Origin: Amarolinea sp964580725
GTDB taxonomy: Bacteria; Chloroflexota; Anaerolineae; SSC4; Amarolineaceae
Assembly: GCA_964580725.1 (NCBI GenBank)
Contig: CAZOLV010000016.1
Location: 1-64,000 of the forward strand
Length of the DNA stretch: 64,000 bases
Direction of reading: 5' to 3'
Shown here: positions 37,448-47,600 of the stretch, in pieces
Numbering within the stretch: the stretch's first letter is position 1
Layout: every line of letters starts with the position of its first letter
The notes under the pieces: model-generated
Database searches by the model: none
Told to the model about the DNA's origin: nothing
What the model saw: the letters and a program-made list of their open reading frames with translations, nothing else
Program-made: the position numbers and the translations under genes

Positions 37448-38125
37448 TCAGGGGATGACGTTCGATCTGCAGCGGGCGCGCGGCCTGTCGCTGACGCTGT
37501 TGGCGTCAGCGGCGCTGCTGGCGCTCGCATTGTCGCTGGCGTCGCTCATGCCGCCGACCGGCTGTGGAACGGGCATGGCGGGCGTGATGGTCGGCAGGGC
37601 GGCCATGCGCTGATCGAGCGCGATCTCGGCGGCGCGATCTGGGCTGACGCCGTTGTGGGCGCCAATGACGCCGTTGGCCCACAGCAGGAAGTCAACGACG
37701 CGCCAATACTGTTCGGGCGTCAGGTCGCCGGGCGCCGAATAGGGCATGGCGTGCGAGACGTAAACGTACAGGCTCTGGGCGTTGGCAAAGCGGCGCAGGG
37801 CGTCGGGCGAGACTATGGCGGGGGCGTAGTTGTTGGGCAGATAGAAACCTTCCGGCGGGTGATCGCGCCCGTGACATTTGGATGTAGAGCAGTTTTGGTG
37901 TTCTTCATCCCAGGTGGCGCGCCAGGCGTCGGTCAGGCCCTGGCCCACATCGCCATGACAGGTGGAACAGCGTTGGGCATAGACCTGGGCGCCCATTTGC
38001 ACGGCGAGGGCAGGGGCATTGGCGGGAGGTTGGTCGGACGCCTGCGCCGTCCACACGGTGGCGGTCAGTGCGATCAGCGTGAACAAGAGCGTGAAACGTG
38101 TGAATCGTTTTTTGGATTGCGGCAT
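37448..38125 (-). CDS. Secreted c-type cytochrome
   Basis: 225 residues with an N-terminal signal (FTLLFTLIALTATVWTAQA). A CSTCH haem-binding motif lies near residue 53 in YAQRCSTCHGDVGQG. A second Cys pair followed by His is CSTSKCH (CX4CH), of uncertain haem use. A Met-containing segment SHAMPYSAPG may give the axial ligand, and YWRVVDFLLWANG is the usual C-terminal helix. The tail after about residue 165 is low-complexity. It would carry electrons on the outer face of the membrane. The partner is not evident. Confidence 0.82.
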   Translation of the reverse strand: MPQSKKRFTRFTLLFTLIALTATVWTAQASDQPPANAPALAVQMGAQVYAQRCSTCHGDVGQGLTDAWRATWDEEHQNCSTSKCHGRDHPPEGFYLPNNYAPAIVSPDALRRFANAQSLYVYVSHAMPYSAPGDLTPEQYWRVVDFLLWANGVIGAHNGVSPDRAAEIALDQRMAALPTITPAMPVPQPVGGMSDASDNASASSAADANSVSDRPRARCRSNVIP

Positions 38126-38185
38126 ATCGAACTCATGGCATCTGGGGGACTCGACGGGGGACTGGCGGCTGGCGACGGCGCCGAC

Positions 38186-38216
38186 AAAAAGCCCGGCGAA
38201 CAGAGCCGGGCTTTTT
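38186..38216 (-). terminator. Rho-independent terminator of the ABC importer operon
   Basis: AAAAAGCCCGGC (38186-38197) pairs with GCCGGGCTTTTT (38205-38216), a 12-bp stem flanked by A- and T-runs, so it works in both directions. It lies 38 bp after the last permease gene. Confidence 0.9.
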
Positions 38217-38253
38217 GTACGGGCCTAACCAGGGTTGGCCTGGCGAGATGGCG

Positions 38254-39273
38254 TCAACTGGTGCCCTTGAGGCGAGGGTCGAGGGCGTCGCGTAGGCCGT
38301 CGCCCAGGAAGTTGAAGGCGAACATGGTGATGGCCAGGGCCAGGGCGGGGAAGATGGCCTGGTTGGGATAGGTGCGCACCACGCCGGAACCATCCGAGAT
38401 CATCGAACCCCAGGATGGCGTGGGGGGGTTGACGCCGAGACCGATGAAGGAGAGGAAGGCCTCCAGGCTGATGTAACCAGGGATGGACAGACTCTCGGCG
38501 ACGATGAGGGGGCCGATGATGTTGGGCATGATGTGGCGGAACATGATGCGCAGGTCTTTGGCGCCAATCGTGCGGGCGGCCTCGATGTACTCTTTTTCAC
38601 GTGCGGAGAGCACCTGGCCACGCGTCAGGCGGGCCATGGTTTCCCAGGCGGTCAGGCCGATGCCGACGTAGATGAAGAGGACGCCGCCCAGTGCCGCATC
38701 GAGCTGACTGACGGCGTAACTGAAGGTGCCTGGCTCCGGTTTGGCGAAGGTGGAGCGGAAGAAGGCCATCAGCAGGATGATGAACAGGATTTGGGGGAAG
38801 GCGTAGAGAACGTCAACGATGCGCATCATGATGTTATCGACGCGACCGCCGAGGTAGCCGGAGATGCTGCCGAAGATGACGCCAATGGCCAGGCTGACGA
38901 GCGGGCCGATGATGGCGACTGTCAGTGAGATGCGTGCGCCGTAGACGATACGGCTGAAGATGTCGCGGCCGACATAGTCGGCGCCGACGGGGTAATCGGA
39001 GCTGATCTTGGCGTAGCCTTGCATCGAGGTGAATATCTTGGGCACCCAGGCTGGCACCTTGTTGACATCAATCAGGACTTGATCCGAGAAGGACTTGGGA
39101 GCGATGATCGGCGCGCCCACGGCCAGGATGACAAGCAGTAGGATGATAGCTCCCCCGATGACGGCCGCGCGATTGCGCAGCAGCCGGCGGAAGGCCTCGG
39201 CCCACAGGCTTTCACTCTTGCGCGTCAGCGTGATGTTGACCTCCCCCGAGGTCGTGCTGTTTGACGTTGCCAT
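38254..39273 (-). CDS. ABC importer permease, DppC/OppC type
   Basis: 339 residues. A short N-terminal cytoplasmic arm leads to TM1 (AVIGGAIILLLVILAVGAPI), an extracytoplasmic loop, then the binding-protein-dependent permease domain. It contains YGARISLTVAIIGPLVSL and the EAA loop EYIEAARTIGAKDLRIMFRH. It is the second membrane subunit of a family-5 peptide/nickel importer. It follows the DppB-type gene by 21 bp. Confidence 0.93.
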   Translation of the reverse strand: MATSNSTTSGEVNITLTRKSESLWAEAFRRLLRNRAAVIGGAIILLLVILAVGAPIIAPKSFSDQVLIDVNKVPAWVPKIFTSMQGYAKISSDYPVGADYVGRDIFSRIVYGARISLTVAIIGPLVSLAIGVIFGSISGYLGGRVDNIMMRIVDVLYAFPQILFIILLMAFFRSTFAKPEPGTFSYAVSQLDAALGGVLFIYVGIGLTAWETMARLTRGQVLSAREKEYIEAARTIGAKDLRIMFRHIMPNIIGPLIVAESLSIPGYISLEAFLSFIGLGVNPPTPSWGSMISDGSGVVRTYPNQAIFPALALAITMFAFNFLGDGLRDALDPRLKGTS

Positions 39274-39294
39274 CGAAAGACTCCTTCCGAACTC

Positions 39295-40353
39295 TTACGT
39301 GTAGCGGATGCGTGGATCGAGGAAACCGTAGAGGATGTCCACGATCAGATTGGCGACGACCAGCAAAATGGCGTAAAGCAGGATCGTTCCCATGATGACG
39401 GGATAGTCCCGATTGGTAATGCTGGTGACGAAATACTTGCCCATACCGGGGATGCCAAAGATCGTTTCGGTGACGAAGGTGCCGGTGACAAGTGCGGCGA
39501 ACATCGGCCCCAATACGGTGACGACGGGGATGAGCGAGTTCTTGAGGGCGTGCCGGGTGACGACAGTGCGTTCGGCCAGGCCCTTGGCGCGGGCGGTGCG
39601 GATGTAGTCTTCGCGGATGACCTGCAGCAGGCTGGCGCGGGTCAGGCGGGCAATGATGGCTGAACCTCCCAGGCCCAGGGCGATCGAGGGCATGACAGCG
39701 TAGCGAAAGAATTCAGGCCCAATGTTGGAGGGCAGAAAACCGAGTACGAAGGGTGGCTTGGCGCCCCAACCGGTGGGCGGCAGCCATTTGAGGGTGACGC
39801 CGAAGATCCATACCAGAATCGGCCCCAGCACGATGACCGGCACCGAAACGCCAAAGATGGCGATGCCCATGCCCAGGTAGTCCAGGAAGGAGTTCTGCTT
39901 GAGCGCGGCAAGGATCCCCAACGGCATGCCCAGGGTGAGGGCCACGATCAACGCCATCAAGCCGAGTTGCGCCGAAATGGGGAACTGCTGGCGGAAGATG
40001 TCGTTGACGGTGCGGCTGCGCGAGGTGAACGAGGGGCCGAAGTTCATCCATTTGAGCCACAACTTGTCCCCTACCTTGATGTTGATGATGGCGTCGTCCA
40101 GGAGAGAGGTGTTGGGCGGCACCGAGGAGAGTTGCGGCACCAGGACATTGCGCAGATAATCGAAATACTGCTTGAGGAGAGGATCGTCCAGATGATAGCG
40201 CTCGTTCAGAATCGCGACGGTTTGGGGCGGCAGCGCCTTTTCCTTGTCGAACGGGCCTCCGGGCACTGAGTGCATCAGCGTGAAGGTGATTGCGGACACC
40301 ACGAGCATGGTGACTGCCATCCAAATCAAGCGACGAGCGATGTAGCGTCCCAT
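39295..40353 (-). CDS. ABC importer permease, DppB/OppB type
   Basis: 352 residues. The N-terminus YIARRLIWMAVTMLVVSAITF is typical of DppB. The motif FTSRSRTVNDIFRQQFP, six helices and the EAA loop YIRTARAKGLAERTVVTRHA follow, then NSLIPVVTVLGPMFAALVTG. It pairs with the DppC-type subunit to form the channel for oligopeptides or related solutes. Confidence 0.93.
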   Translation of the reverse strand: MGRYIARRLIWMAVTMLVVSAITFTLMHSVPGGPFDKEKALPPQTVAILNERYHLDDPLLKQYFDYLRNVLVPQLSSVPPNTSLLDDAIINIKVGDKLWLKWMNFGPSFTSRSRTVNDIFRQQFPISAQLGLMALIVALTLGMPLGILAALKQNSFLDYLGMGIAIFGVSVPVIVLGPILVWIFGVTLKWLPPTGWGAKPPFVLGFLPSNIGPEFFRYAVMPSIALGLGGSAIIARLTRASLLQVIREDYIRTARAKGLAERTVVTRHALKNSLIPVVTVLGPMFAALVTGTFVTETIFGIPGMGKYFVTSITNRDYPVIMGTILLYAILLVVANLIVDILYGFLDPRIRYT

Positions 40354-40699
40354 TTGTTGCTGCCTCCTGATGATGTCTGATGTCTGTGTAACTACACAGG
40401 TGTTTTGCCGCGCGATAGCTGCGGCGAGAAAATACCGGCGTTCAGGCGACCTATGCGGGTTCTGTCATCCTGATTGGAGCGAAAGTGCGGATCGGCGTCG
40501 CGGTGAAGGCCATAACCAGGCGTTTCGCTGCCTTCAGCATGACAGAACGCGTCGGTGGCAGCCGGTGGAACGGCGACTGGCGCCGCCATCCCACCGGCGG
40601 GCGCAGCAGGCGAACCTGTGTGCGCCCCGTGCCTTGACCGGTTGGCGGAGCGACGATCGCCGCTACGCCAGCCGGTTGCACAGAGTCGAAGACTCTACA
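40354..40699 (-). repeat. Intergenic region of the ABC operon with MITE-like inverted repeat
   Basis: Within this 346-bp stretch, an inverted repeat spans 40461-40546. The left arm begins TCTGTCATCCTGAT and the right arm ends CAGCATGACAGA; they match over about 28 bases with a few mismatches. The TGTCATCCTGA core resembles dispersed palindromic elements common in environmental genomes. No gene is seen. The element lies between the binding-protein gene and dppB-type gene. Confidence 0.55.
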
Positions 40700-42520
40700 T
40701 TACTTGTTGAGATCCCACTTCTCGTAGGCCTCATGGCCAGAGGCGGAGAAGGTGCGCACCACATACGGCTTGGTGACGGTGTTGCGCGTGTACCAGTAGA
40801 TCGGCGCAATCGCGGCGTCGGTATCAACCAGGATTTCTTCAGCCTCGGCGTACATCTCGACGCGCTTGGCTGCATCCTGCTCCGTCGCAGCTTCCGCCAC
40901 GATCTTCTCGAACGCATCGTTCAGCCAGTTGATGCCGCCGCCCTCGGACGGGTTGGCAGAACCGCCAGCCGCAAACACTTCACGCGTGAAGTTGTTGGCG
41001 TCCGGGTAGTCCTGGCACCAGCCCAGGCGGTAGACCTGCGGCGTGCCCACCGGGTCGCGGATGGTCTGCAGATAGACCTTCCACTCCTGGTTGGTCAGCT
41101 TGACATCAATGCCCAGGTTGGTCTTCCACATCTGCTGAATGGCTTCAGCGATCTTCTGGTGGCCAGAGGAGGTGTTGAACATCAGGGTGATGTCCACCTT
41201 GTCCTTGGTCAGGCCCTTCTCGGCCAGGTACTCATCCAGGTTCTTGTTGGCGCCGGCGACATCGAACTTGACGCCGAGGTCAGGATGAGAGGCCATGGTC
41301 GGCGCGGCGGCCAGACCGGGGCGGGCGAACCACTGTGCAGGCTCCTGGCCACCCTTGAGCACGTTGTCAATCAGGCCCTGGCGGTCAATCGCCATGGAGA
41401 GGGCGCGACGGACGCGGGCATCATCCACGAACGGGGCCTTCGTGTTGTAGCCGTAGTAGTAGGTGCACAGGCTCGGCGCCGTGAAGTATTCCTTCTGCAG
41501 CGTCGGATCGGCCTTGACGCGCTCGATGTCGGCCAGCGGAACGCCAGCGCTATCGAGGTTGCCAGCTTCGTATTCGGCGAAGGCGGCGGTTTCGTCCAGC
41601 ATCGAGAAAACGATTTCGTCCAGCTTGGGCTGCGGAACGGCGTCGGTTCCGGGCCAGAAGGGATTCTTGACCAGGCTCAGTTGCGAGTCATGGATCCAGC
41701 TCTTCAGCGTGAAGGGGCCGTAGCTCTGGAAGAAACCAGGCTCTGTCCAACGATCGCCGCGACCGTCGCTGCAGTCGTCGCCTTCGATGGCCCACTTCGG
41801 TTGCGCATGGGCAACCCACAGACCAGCGATGTTGGCGTTGTAGGCGGCAGCTTCCTTGAAGTTGACCTGCAAGGTGTAGGTGTCCACCACAGTCACGCCC
41901 ACGGTTGCTGTGTCGGTCACGGTGCCGGTGTTGAAGTCATCGGCGCCCGCAATCGCAAAGCTCAGCACATACGCATAGTCCGACGCGGTGGCCGGATTCA
42001 GCGTGCGCAGGATACCGTACTGGAAGTCGAAGGCGTTGACCATGCGGTCCGCGCCGTTGCAGTCCTGCACCTTGACCACTGCATCCTTGGCGCCGTCATA
42101 CTTGACCCACGGCACATCGTTGCGTAGCTTGAAGGTGTAGGTCTTGCCATCTTCCGAGATGTCCCACTCCGCCATGCCGGGTTTGAGCGCCGAGGTGACT
42201 TCTTCGAGACGGCTGAGACCCACCGTGGTGGCGTCCACGATCGTCACGGACGACGTATCGGTGGAGACGGCCGGGTCAATCGTCGGCACATCGCCAGGGC
42301 CAAGGTTCTGATGCAGGACCTTGGGGCCAGGAGGCGCCGGCGTTGCGGTCGCTTCCACTACAACCGTCTTCTCGACGACAACCGTGTTTTCAACAACCTT
42401 CGTGACCTCGACCACCACTGTCTCCTTGATTGGCGTGGGGGCGGCGCCGCCGCAGGCCGACAGGACGAGACCACTGATCACCAGGACTGCGAGCAAGACA
42501 GTCCACTTTGTCGAACGCAT
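40700..42520 (-). CDS. Family 5 solute-binding lipoprotein (peptide/nickel type)
   Basis: 606 residues. A lipobox signal (ISGLVLSACGG) is followed by a low-complexity linker rich in TVVVE and ending in ATATPAPPGP. The SBP_bac_5 fold shows KTYTFKLRNDVPW, TVTDTATVGVTVVDTYTLQV, DARVRRALSMAIDRQGLI and YRLGWCQDYPDANNF. It should capture oligopeptides or a similar ligand for the neighbouring permeases. The linker style is typical of Chloroflexota binding proteins. Confidence 0.93.
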   Translation of the reverse strand: MRSTKWTVLLAVLVISGLVLSACGGAAPTPIKETVVVEVTKVVENTVVVEKTVVVEATATPAPPGPKVLHQNLGPGDVPTIDPAVSTDTSSVTIVDATTVGLSRLEEVTSALKPGMAEWDISEDGKTYTFKLRNDVPWVKYDGAKDAVVKVQDCNGADRMVNAFDFQYGILRTLNPATASDYAYVLSFAIAGADDFNTGTVTDTATVGVTVVDTYTLQVNFKEAAAYNANIAGLWVAHAQPKWAIEGDDCSDGRGDRWTEPGFFQSYGPFTLKSWIHDSQLSLVKNPFWPGTDAVPQPKLDEIVFSMLDETAAFAEYEAGNLDSAGVPLADIERVKADPTLQKEYFTAPSLCTYYYGYNTKAPFVDDARVRRALSMAIDRQGLIDNVLKGGQEPAQWFARPGLAAAPTMASHPDLGVKFDVAGANKNLDEYLAEKGLTKDKVDITLMFNTSSGHQKIAEAIQQMWKTNLGIDVKLTNQEWKVYLQTIRDPVGTPQVYRLGWCQDYPDANNFTREVFAAGGSANPSEGGGINWLNDAFEKIVAEAATEQDAAKRVEMYAEAEEILVDTDAAIAPIYWYTRNTVTKPYVVRTFSASGHEAYEKWDLNK

Positions 42521-42766
42521 GAGTATCTCCTCCTACAGAGTATACACAGGATTTGGCTGGCGCAACCGGTCGTTGCGCCGTGCTTGTTTGCTAAATCAAA
42601 GCAGCGAGCCAGGCTGTTTGGTCTTTAGCAGGCGGATCATCAGCGAATATCACCCCCTTTCGTCTTGATCTCTTCTGCGCTCGCCTGACGGCAGTTATCG
42701 GCAAGTTCGAACCATTGTGCAGTTGCGGTGTTGGTTTGCCGTGCCGGCTGCCAACGCTGCGCCTTG

Positions 42767-43761
42767 CTAGTACAAATGACAGGCCGTGAAATGCCCGGCG
42801 CCAACCGACTTGAACGACGGTTCGCTTTCCCGACAGATGTCCATCACCCGCGGACAGCGGGTGGAGAAGTAGCAGCCCTTCGGTGGGTTGGCCGGGCTGG
42901 GCACATCGCCGGTCAGGATGATGCGCTTGCGCCTGTCTTCTGCCTTCGGGTCCGGAATCGGCACGGCAGAGAGAAGCGCCTGCGTGTACGGATGCAGCGG
43001 ATTGCGATACAACTCGGTGCGCTCCGTCAGTTCCACGATCTTGCCCAGATACATGACGGCCACACGATTGCTGATGTGGCGCACCATCGAGAGGTCGTGG
43101 GCGATGAACAGGTAGGTCAAACCGAACTTGGCCTGCAGGTCTTCCAACAGGTTGACGATTTGCGCCTGGATCGAAACGTCCAGCGCCGAAATCGGCTCGT
43201 CGCACACGATGAACTTCGGGTTGATGGCCAGGGCGCGGGCGATGCCGATGCGTTGGCGCTGCCCGCCCGAAAACTCGTGTGGATAACGGTTGATGAAGTA
43301 CGGGTTGAGACCGACGATCTGCAGCAATTCCTGCACCCGCTGCAGACGTGATTTCTTGTCCCCCACGTTGTGCACATCGAGCGGCTCGCCAATGATGTTG
43401 CCAACCGTCATGCGTGGGTTCAACGAGGCGTAGGGGTCCTGGAAGATCATCTGCATCTGGCGCCGCTGGTGGCGCAGGTCTTCGCCCTTGAGCTGTGTCA
43501 GGTCTGTTTCGTTGAAGAAGACGTGACCCGCCGTCGGACGGTAGAGCTGTAGAATGGAACGTCCCGTGGTAGATTTACCGCAGCCGCTTTCGCCCACCAG
43601 ACCGAGCGTTTCGCCGCGCTTGATGTCGAACGACAGGCCGTCCACGGCCTTGATCGCGCCCACTTGCCGTTGGAAGATGATGCCCTGCGTGATGGGAAAG
43701 TGCATCTTCAGGCCGTCTACGCGCAGGATGGTGTCCTTCTCTGTTGTCGTGCCATTCGGTT

Positions 43762-43765
<4 letters not shown>
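42767..43765 (-). CDS. ABC importer ATPase, DppF/OppF type
   Basis: 332 residues. Walker A is GLVGESGCGKSTTGRSIL, the signature is FSGGQRQRIGIARAL, and Walker B is FIVCDEPISALD. The oligopeptide C-terminal extension carries the Cys-rich CYFSTRCPRVMDIC typical of family-5 ATPases, which often hold an iron-sulfur cluster. It overlaps the DppD-type gene by four bases. Confidence 0.93.
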
Positions 43766-44751
<986 letters not shown>

Positions 44752-45267
44752 GGGCGCCTCCGTGACTGGACATGGTCGAAGGGTGAACACTGGACGGACA
44801 TGAGACCATAAATGCTTCCGGTTCTATCCTTTCGCATAAGGTATCGAGACGGGACAAGTGAACAGATTACCTGGAAACGACACCGGTTGTGACCATTCAA
44901 GAAGAAAGATGATAGAGACGCATGGCCGTCGTCTCAAGAAATCGTGGCCAGGTTATCTTGGCCAAACCAACCGGAACGATACGCACACCGATCGTCGGCG
45001 CAGAGTTTAGCATAGGAACTGGCAGTTGTCAAAGTGTGTCGCGCAACCCGCACCACCCTTTACCACTTCTTCACATTCTTCATGTCATCATTACTCATCG
45101 CTGCGCCCGGATGAACCATGCTAACGGCGCTCCCATCACGCAGTTGCCTGATTCGCCCACCGCGAGTACAATCGCAATCGTGGCCGCGCCAGATCTGACT
45201 GTCGCCGGCGCAACACGCCAGGATTGACGGCGGCGGCTGCCGTTTACTCACTGAACGACGGAAATAT
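44752..45267. promoter_or_regulatory. Divergent intergenic region between the ABC operon and MEMO gene
   Basis: This 516-bp stretch holds the promoters of both divergent units. It is less GC-rich than its neighbours in places. I see no open frame of substance, no clear hairpin-plus-T-run and no strong operator palindrome. The MEMO gene has only a weak GGA ribosome-binding site before its ATG. Confidence 0.4.
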
Positions 45268-46485
45268 ATGAAGACCACACAGCTCATCCCTGCCCTGCGC
45301 CCGCTGCGCATGCACGCCATCGTGCATGAGGGGTATCCTGCGCTCTATCTGCAAGACCCACTCCAACTGAGTGAGCGCGTTGTCGTTCTTCCGCGCACGC
45401 TGGCGCCGATCCTTTGGTTGTGCGACGGCGCACACGACGCCGTGGCCATTCGGGTCAAGCTGTTGCAACGCTACGGCCTGGCGATCAGTCTGGAGATGGT
45501 GCTGCGCGTGGCCGCGGTGCTCGACGATGCGCTGCTCCTGGACAATGTGCGGTTCGAACAGGTGCAGGCGCAGCGCCTGCAGGCCTACCGCGCCGCGCCC
45601 TACCGACCGCCGGCGCTGGCAGGGCATTCTTACCCTGCCGAGGCCAGCGCCCTCTTCGGGCTGCTCAATGACTATCTCGAAAGCGCCGGCGAGACCGCGG
45701 CGGCGTCGGAGCCTGGCCGCGGCGTGTTCAGCCCGCACATTGACTATCCGCGCGGCGGCCATGTCTACGCCCAGGTTTGGAAACGGGCCGCCGCTGCCGC
45801 CGCCAGCGCCGAACTGGTCGTCATCTTCGGCACCGATCACTTCAGCGATCGCCCGCTCAACCTGACGCGCCAGCACTACGCCACCCCTTACGGCGTCCTG
45901 CCCACCGATCAGGCCATCGTGGATGAACTGGCGCAGGCCATTGGCCCCACCCAGGCCTTCGGCGGAGAGCTGCGTCACAGCACGGAACATTCGCTCGAAC
46001 TGGCGCTCGTCTGGCTGCACCATCTGCGCGGCGGCCGGCCGGTCACGGTCGTCCCCATCCTCACCGGCTCCTTTGGCGAATTCATTCACAGCGGCCGTTC
46101 GCCGGCCGCCGATCCCACGTTGCAGGCGTTGTTGGCGACCTTGCAACGCGCCGCCGCCGGCCGCCGCACCCTGGTCGTTGCCTCGGGCGATCTGTCGCAC
46201 GTGGGGCCAGCCTTTGGCGGCGCGCCGGTTGGGGCCAACGAGCGCCGCGCCGTGCAGACCGATGACGCCGAACTGCTGGCCCGCATGGCCGCCGGCGATG
46301 CCGCCGGCTTCTTTGCCGCCATTCAGCGCATGCGGGATCGCAACAACGTCTGCGGTGTGTCGTCCATCTACCTGGCGCTGCGTTTCCTGGGTGCGACCCA
46401 TGGCGAACAGTTTGGCTATGACTTCTGCCCGGCCGACGATCAATTGACTTCCCACGTCTCGGTGGGCGGCATGGTCTTCTTCTGA
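45268..46485 (+). CDS. MEMO / AmmeMemoRadiSam system protein B family
   Basis: 405 residues. An N-terminal domain of about 130 residues resembles a winged or PqqD-like fold. The MEMO domain follows, with the metal-binding pattern SPHIDYPRGG, IFGTDHFS, RHSTEHSLELALVWL and VASGDLSHVGP. MEMO folds resemble extradiol dioxygenases, and bacterial members occur beside AMMECR1 and a radical-SAM protein; those partners are not in this window. A similar-length opposite-strand frame (45244-46497) is a shadow. Confidence 0.85.
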   Translation: MKTTQLIPALRPLRMHAIVHEGYPALYLQDPLQLSERVVVLPRTLAPILWLCDGAHDAVAIRVKLLQRYGLAISLEMVLRVAAVLDDALLLDNVRFEQVQAQRLQAYRAAPYRPPALAGHSYPAEASALFGLLNDYLESAGETAAASEPGRGVFSPHIDYPRGGHVYAQVWKRAAAAAASAELVVIFGTDHFSDRPLNLTRQHYATPYGVLPTDQAIVDELAQAIGPTQAFGGELRHSTEHSLELALVWLHHLRGGRPVTVVPILTGSFGEFIHSGRSPAADPTLQALLATLQRAAAGRRTLVVASGDLSHVGPAFGGAPVGANERRAVQTDDAELLARMAAGDAAGFFAAIQRMRDRNNVCGVSSIYLALRFLGATHGEQFGYDFCPADDQLTSHVSVGGMVFF

Positions 46486-46493
46486 AAACCCGC

Positions 46494-47600
46494 TCACAGC
46501 GGAGCCGATTCCTCGGCCAGCGGCAGCTCGACTGAGACGTTCGTCCCCACACCGGCCTGGCTGGCAATCTGCAGGCGTCCGCCGTGCATGGCGGCCAGGC
46601 GCTTGCTGATGACCAGGCCCAAACCGACGCCGCGCCGCTCGAACGTCTGCCGCTCGAACTGCACATACGCGCCGATCTCGGCTAGCTGCTGCGCCGTCAT
46701 GCCGCAGCCCGCATCTTCGATGACGATCTGCGCCGGCCCCGCCGCCTTCAGCGTGACGGCGACCGACGTCCCCGGCCTGGAATACTTGAAGGCGTTGTCC
46801 AGAAGTTCTTCACACAATTTGCGAAAGAAAGCGCCCGACATGGCGACCGTGCATGGTTCCGCCCTCACGGTCAGATCGGGGCTGCGGTTGTAGCTCTGCG
46901 CCTTGCTCATGGCGACCGCCTCGACGATCGCGCTGGCGTCGGGCGTGCGCGCCTGGCGCAGGTCGAGCAGTTGGGTTGTATCGGCTGTCAGCAGTTCCAG
47001 GCGGGCGTAGAGCAGGAAATTGTCAAGCAGGTGCTGCAGCCGGCTGCTCGATTCGTAGATCGCCCGCCCCATCTCGGCCAGTTCGTTCAACGCCAGCACA
47101 TCGCTGTACGCGCCGATCAATTCCGAAAAGCCCAGGATGCCGGTCAGCGCCGTGCGCAGTTCGTGGGGCAGCGCCAGATTGATGGAAGTGCGCAGTTCAT
47201 CGAGCCTGCGCTCCGCCTGCTGCAGCAGTTCGGCGCGACGACGCAAGCGCGCGTCGATGGCGTGCAGCAAGTCCCTGCGGCGGAACGGCTTGGAGAGATA
47301 ATCATCGGCACCCAAATCCATTCCTTGACGCACATCGCTGCGATCCACTTTAGCCGTCAGGAAGATCAACGGGATGGCGGCGGTGGTTGGATCGGCGCGC
47401 AGCGCCTGCAGCAGGGCGTAGCCATCCATGCCCGGCATCATAATGTCGCACACGATCAGATCGGGCAGTTCGCGGCGCGCCAGCTCCAGGCCGGCGCTTC
47501 CATCTTCGACACCGATGCCCTGATAGCCGCCCGAATCGAGAATTTGCAGGACGTTGGCGCGCACCGCCGCTTCATCTTCGATGACCAGAATCTTCTTCAC
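46494..47600 (-). CDS. Response-regulator / histidine-kinase hybrid
   Basis: 368 residues with a GTG start at 47600 overlapping the upstream sensor's stop (GTGA). The receiver domain (1-120) has the phosphoacceptor DLIVCDIMMPGMDG and LTAKVDRSD (Lys nearby SKPF). A histidine-kinase module follows with H-box NLALPHELRTALTGILGF and ATPase motifs LCEELLDNAFKYSRPG, VIEDAGCGMT and RRGVGLGLVISKRLA. It probably receives phosphate from the coupled PAS/GAF kinase and acts as an intermediate or a second sensor. No DNA-binding domain is present. Confidence 0.88.
   Translation of the reverse strand: MKKILVIEDEAAVRANVLQILDSGGYQGIGVEDGSAGLELARRELPDLIVCDIMMPGMDGYALLQALRADPTTAAIPLIFLTAKVDRSDVRQGMDLGADDYLSKPFRRRDLLHAIDARLRRRAELLQQAERRLDELRTSINLALPHELRTALTGILGFSELIGAYSDVLALNELAEMGRAIYESSSRLQHLLDNFLLYARLELLTADTTQLLDLRQARTPDASAIVEAVAMSKAQSYNRSPDLTVRAEPCTVAMSGAFFRKLCEELLDNAFKYSRPGTSVAVTLKAAGPAQIVIEDAGCGMTAQQLAEIGAYVQFERQTFERRGVGLGLVISKRLAAMHGGRLQIASQAGVGTNVSVELPLAEESAPL

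Noticed and set aside
45244..46497. Minus-strand frame opposite the MEMO gene
   Set aside because: The plus-strand frame carries the complete MEMO metal motif; the opposite frame has none.
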